Shown piece by piece: positions 14,083-17,057 of a stretch of 17,057 nt of DNA. Origin of the DNA: Clostridiales bacterium (lineage in GTDB: Bacteria; Bacillota; Clostridia; Christensenellales; CAG-138); the NCBI GenBank assembly GCA_012511925.1, contig JAAZFD010000290.1, positions 1 through 17,057 on the forward strand, written 5' to 3'. Under the pieces are notes generated by a model that was given only the letters and a program-made list of their open reading frames with translations, made no database searches and was not told the origin of the DNA. The number at the start of each line of letters is the position of its first letter. Position 1 is the first letter of the stretch. The position numbers and the translations under genes are program-made.

Positions 14083-15339
14083 ATGAGATTTTCACTTGCA
14101 TTAAATCTGCTGTTAAAAAATATGCTGTTAAATTTCATTATCATTTTGCAGCTATGCGCTGTTTTTGCTTATGGCAATGTTATTGTAGCCATAAACAACG
14201 ATGCGTATGATTGCTATAACATCACCGCCAAATTTGATGAGGAAAACACATTATTGTATATGCCGCAAGAACCAAAGCTCGATACTACCTGGGAATATGA
14301 CCGCCATCCTAATAATGATAATCCGCAAAGCGCAATTTCAAGATATGGCGATAGGGTTGAATCTGTAAAAGATTATGCTGTCGTTTATGAAGATTATTCA
14401 ACTCGTTCATACTTCTATGGCACACGAACCGCAGAAGCGCTACGTGTGCAACTAAAAAAAGGCAAATGGTTTTCAAATCAAAAAAGCACCGACGGTATTA
14501 TAGATTGCGTAATAATAGGAGATACCTCAAAGTTCCCCATTGGCTCGATTTTAGATATGGAGTGCTATAAAGAAAACATAAGCTTGCGAGAAAAATTCCC
14601 TGTAAAGTTTCGTATAATAGGCAGTATAGGTGAAGTTGCAAAAGTACCCACATTTTCTGCCAGCAGTAGCGAAATGACCGTTGATTACATTTTTGAAGAA
14701 TATAGGAGTCAAAAAGATTCGTTTATTGATACGCTGTTTTATCGGGGAGCGAGATACCAGAGTCGCAGGGATTCCGAAGACTTGATTATCATATTTACTG
14801 AGGAAATTGAGGGCGGATACTGGGACTATTGTAATGATAACTCCTTTGTGTTTTTAGATGATTTATCTGACGAGGAAGTGAAGAGCATTACACAGGAAAT
14901 GAAAAACGAAGCTAATGTTGCTACTATGGCAAGCGCACGGAATCTTTCTAAAAAAGAAGCAACGGATAAAATGTTGGTATATGCGCCTACGAGTATATGC
15001 TTTATTGTAATGGGTCTTGCAGGGATATTGTGCGTTTCGTTGTTGAATATGATAAACAATAAACGAGCGTTCAAAGCGTATTCAATTTCTGGTATGAGCT
15101 TTCATCAGGGCATGAGGATAATTTTTACATATGCTACTATGCTTATATTGATTGCCTTTACACTATTTGCTTTATTATGGGTAGCGCTAATAGCTGCCGA
15201 GATATTGCCGTGGGATTCAATGGCGATTAACAGCTCAAATTACCTGTTTTTAATAGGAATAGCGGTGATTATATACGCTGTAATGGGAGCTTCAAGCTCA
15301 ACCCTGCTAAAAAAATACATACACAATATAAAGGAGTAA
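14083..15339 (+). CDS. FtsX/MacB-type ABC transporter permease
   Basis: 418 residues. One N-terminal transmembrane helix (about 15-37), an extracytoplasmic domain of about 255 residues, then three helices (about 297-322, 346-371, 387-406), the topology of MacB/FtsX permeases. The coupling loop is NNKRAFKAYSISGMSFHQGM. AAGGAGG (14069-14075) gives a clear start at 14083. It probably pairs with the split permease upstream as a heterodimer served by the ATPase downstream. Systems of this kind export or sense peptides and lipids, or detach them from the membrane; the substrate is not evident. No two-component regulator is next to it. Confidence 0.85.
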   Translation: MRFSLALNLLLKNMLLNFIIILQLCAVFAYGNVIVAINNDAYDCYNITAKFDEENTLLYMPQEPKLDTTWEYDRHPNNDNPQSAISRYGDRVESVKDYAVVYEDYSTRSYFYGTRTAEALRVQLKKGKWFSNQKSTDGIIDCVIIGDTSKFPIGSILDMECYKENISLREKFPVKFRIIGSIGEVAKVPTFSASSSEMTVDYIFEEYRSQKDSFIDTLFYRGARYQSRRDSEDLIIIFTEEIEGGYWDYCNDNSFVFLDDLSDEEVKSITQEMKNEANVATMASARNLSKKEATDKMLVYAPTSICFIVMGLAGILCVSLLNMINNKRAFKAYSISGMSFHQGMRIIFTYATMLILIAFTLFALLWVALIAAEILPWDSMAINSSNYLFLIGIAVIIYAVMGASSSTLLKKYIHNIKE

Positions 15340-15342
15340 AAT

Positions 15343-16017
15343 ATGATAGAGTTAAAAAACATTCATAAATACTATGACTATAAAAAGCCTAATCAAGTAG
15401 AGGCATTAAAGGGTATAGACCTAACGATTAACGACGGCGAAATGGTGGCAATAATGGGGGCATCAGGGGCAGGGAAGTCCACTCTCTTACATATAATTGG
15501 TGGATTAAGCCGTTTTGAAAGCGGTCAATACCTTTACAATGACAAAGACATTTCAAAGTATGGTGATGCAAAAATGTGCAAGTTCAGAAACAAGCAAATA
15601 GGCATCGTTTTACAAAATTTTGCACTAATAGACGAGTATTCGGTATTATTCAATGCCATGACCCCCCTATTCTTTGCAAAAAGCTCAATCATTGATAGGC
15701 ATAAAAGGGCTGTTGAGGCATTAAAAACCGTTGGAATCGATAAGTTAAAACACAAAAGCGCATCCTCTATTTCAGGCGGCGAAAAGCAGCGTTGCGCCAT
15801 TGCAAGGGCTATTGTAAACAACCCTGCGGTTATACTTGCCGACGAGCCAACAGGGCAGTTGGATTCAAAGACTGCAAAAAGCATTATTGAGTTGTTCAAA
15901 ACGCTAAATAGTACAGGAATTACGGTGATAATCGTAACGCATGACCATAATGTTGCTAACGAATGCGAACGCATAATAACCATTGGGGATGGAATGATAA
16001 TAGATAATCCGATGTGA
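15343..16017 (+). CDS. ABC transporter ATP-binding protein, MacB/LolD/BceA type
   Basis: 224 residues, typical for the class. Walker A GASGAGKST (39-47), Q-loop VLQNFALIDEYSV (Q91), signature ISGGEKQR (143-150) followed by CAIARAI, Walker B VILADEPT (163-170), D-loop GQLDS, switch His in IVTHD (H200). AAGGAG (15331-15336) ends just before the previous gene's stop, and the gap between genes is 3 bases. It energises the two FtsX-like permeases. Closest in pattern to LolD/MacB/BceA ATPases; which subgroup is not clear. Confidence 0.92.
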   Translation: MIELKNIHKYYDYKKPNQVEALKGIDLTINDGEMVAIMGASGAGKSTLLHIIGGLSRFESGQYLYNDKDISKYGDAKMCKFRNKQIGIVLQNFALIDEYSVLFNAMTPLFFAKSSIIDRHKRAVEALKTVGIDKLKHKSASSISGGEKQRCAIARAIVNNPAVILADEPTGQLDSKTAKSIIELFKTLNSTGITVIIVTHDHNVANECERIITIGDGMIIDNPM

Positions 16018-16049
16018 GCGTGATTTCTTTTTTCATTCAATCACAAACG

Positions 16050-16074
16050 ATTGGGAGCCGTTTAGGCTCCCAAT
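16050..16074. terminator. Hairpin between convergent genes, likely terminator
   Basis: ATTGGGAGCC (16050-16059), loop GTTTA, GGCTCCCAAT (16065-16074), a perfect 10-bp stem. No long T tract on either side, so efficiency is uncertain. It lies between the ATPase gene and the convergent GLUG-repeat gene. Confidence 0.65.
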
Positions 16075-16089
16075 TCAATGAGATATTGC

Positions 16090-17057
16090 TTAGTATTTCG
16101 CTTTCCTTAGTGTGAACGGTGTTGTGGAGTCGTTCCACACAGTTGTATAGTCCCAAATAGCTGCGGTTGCGGCTTTAAGGGCGGCGAAGTCTGCAACCAC
16201 GGTAAACTGTGGAGAAGCGTTGCCATTTACTATATAGTTGCCACTGCAAACTGGCGGGTATTGATAATATAGCTGCTCAGTTTCAATAATTCCAAAGCCG
16301 TGCTTTACTTCAGTTAATCCACTGGGTAGCCATGTGTGAACATAGTTGTTATGATATTCACCCCACCAAACATCTCCTACAAGACCACCAATTTTTGACG
16401 CTCCAAACAATGATTGTGTGCCCTCAACATAGTTGTCATAGTAGCAGTCTCGAATAATGCAATTTTCAACCTGGCTTCTCCAATGCTGTACCCAGCCTGC
16501 AATTCCTCCCACGCACATTGCACTTTGGTTCCCTCCTTTGTTCACTGTGCCTGTGGCAGTACATTCCATAACAGTACCGCCAAATAATTGTCCTACTATG
16601 CCGCCAACCCTACCCCTCGCTTCTTGCGTATAAGTAATAGGTTGCCAGCAAACGTTGGCATTCGAAGTGCAATATCTGACCATCGCAGTCAACTGCATTG
16701 TGCCAATTATTCCACCCGTTCCTTCATTGGCTATAATTGGAATATTAACAGTGGAGTTAACCTTGCAATACTCAACTGTGCCTTTCTCACAAAAACCAAC
16801 TATCAACCCGAAGGAACTTCTTGCCTGTCCTGTTGCATGGGTGCCTATACGGTCCCATGCTTTTTCTGCGTTTACGGTAACAACGCAGTTTGAAACGACT
16901 CCGTTGTCGTTAATCGTGCCTACAACTCCGCCCATACAATAACCATCCATTACCTTGTATGCATTAAACTCAACATTTACATTATTGACTAAGCCGCCCT
17001 TGTTTTCGCCTACAACTGCGCCAACATTGCCAAGGCTATTCTGTGCGGTGTTATAGC
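16090..17057 (-). CDS. GLUG-repeat surface protein, 5'-partial
   Basis: The frame runs from TAA at 16090 up through the end of the window without a stop (about 321 codons visible); the ATG at 16950 is internal to the repeats and not a likely start. At least six GLUG-like repeats of roughly 25-45 residues: GAVVGENKGGLVNN, GGVVGTINDNGVVSNC, GLIVGFCEKGTVEYC, GGIIGTMQLTAMVRYC, GGIVGQLFGGTVMEC, GGLVGDVWWGEY. Such repeats form beta-helical stalks in secreted adhesin-like proteins. The last 60 residues (FTVVADFAALKAATAAIWDY) are non-repeat. No sortase signal at the C-terminus. The N-terminus, which would show how it is anchored, lies outside the window. Confidence 0.83.
   Translation of the reverse strand, partial: YNTAQNSLGNVGAVVGENKGGLVNNVNVEFNAYKVMDGYCMGGVVGTINDNGVVSNCVVTVNAEKAWDRIGTHATGQARSSFGLIVGFCEKGTVEYCKVNSTVNIPIIANEGTGGIIGTMQLTAMVRYCTSNANVCWQPITYTQEARGRVGGIVGQLFGGTVMECTATGTVNKGGNQSAMCVGGIAGWVQHWRSQVENCIIRDCYYDNYVEGTQSLFGASKIGGLVGDVWWGEYHNNYVHTWLPSGLTEVKHGFGIIETEQLYYQYPPVCSGNYIVNGNASPQFTVVADFAALKAATAAIWDYTTVWNDSTTPFTLRKAKY

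Noticed and set aside
15534..16040. 168-codon frame antisense to the ABC ATPase
   Set aside because: Shadow of a gene with complete ATPase motifs on the plus strand.

Overview
The window looks like a piece of a chromosome from a low-GC Gram-positive bacterium, most likely a clostridial Bacillota. The evidence is the ireB-ruvX-DUF1292 gene order (the yrzL-yrrK-yrzB arrangement of Firmicutes), five lipoprotein-type signal peptides (one on a broken gene) followed by Thr/Pro/Glu-rich linkers, clean AGGAGG ribosome binding sites, and TTGACA/TATAAT promoters. Genus cannot be set from this sequence.

Layout: (1) 1-948 is the 3' part of serS, carrying an in-frame TAA. (2) 949-1637 is a gene-free stretch full of hairpins, ending in a terminator. 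(3) 1638-3354, minus strand, is an operon ireB > ruvX > DUF1292 gene > radC. (4) 3447-7073 is a cobalamin-uptake operon: promoter, cobalamin riboswitch, binding protein, permease (btuC-like) and ATPase (btuD-like). Its binding protein is not a lipoprotein. Its BtuF-like domain is fused behind a type IV prepilin-like N-terminal module. (5) 7308-9159, minus strand, holds two tandemly duplicated lipoprotein genes behind a perfect consensus promoter. (6) 9290-12915 is a plus-strand unit: a lipoprotein gene broken by an in-frame TGA, a second protein with the same prepilin-like module (here carrying an Ig-like domain and a Gly-rich beta-helix-like domain), another lipoprotein, and a terminator. (7) 12957-16074 is an FtsX/MacB-type ABC transporter operon whose first permease is split by two in-frame TAG codons. 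(8) 16090-17057, minus strand, is the 3' part of a GLUG-repeat surface protein.

The strongest unusual observation is the prepilin-like module used as a portable N-terminus. About 115 residues are shared by a B12-binding protein under riboswitch control and by an unrelated adhesin-like protein 6 kb away. This suggests a non-lipoprotein way of anchoring or displaying extracytoplasmic domains, either on the membrane or in a pilus-like fibre. A second theme is that three otherwise intact reading frames (serS, a lipoprotein, an ABC permease) carry in-frame stop codons of all three kinds, with no indels. A third is several families of short dispersed hairpin repeats, one of which supplies the last codons and stop of the btuD-like gene.
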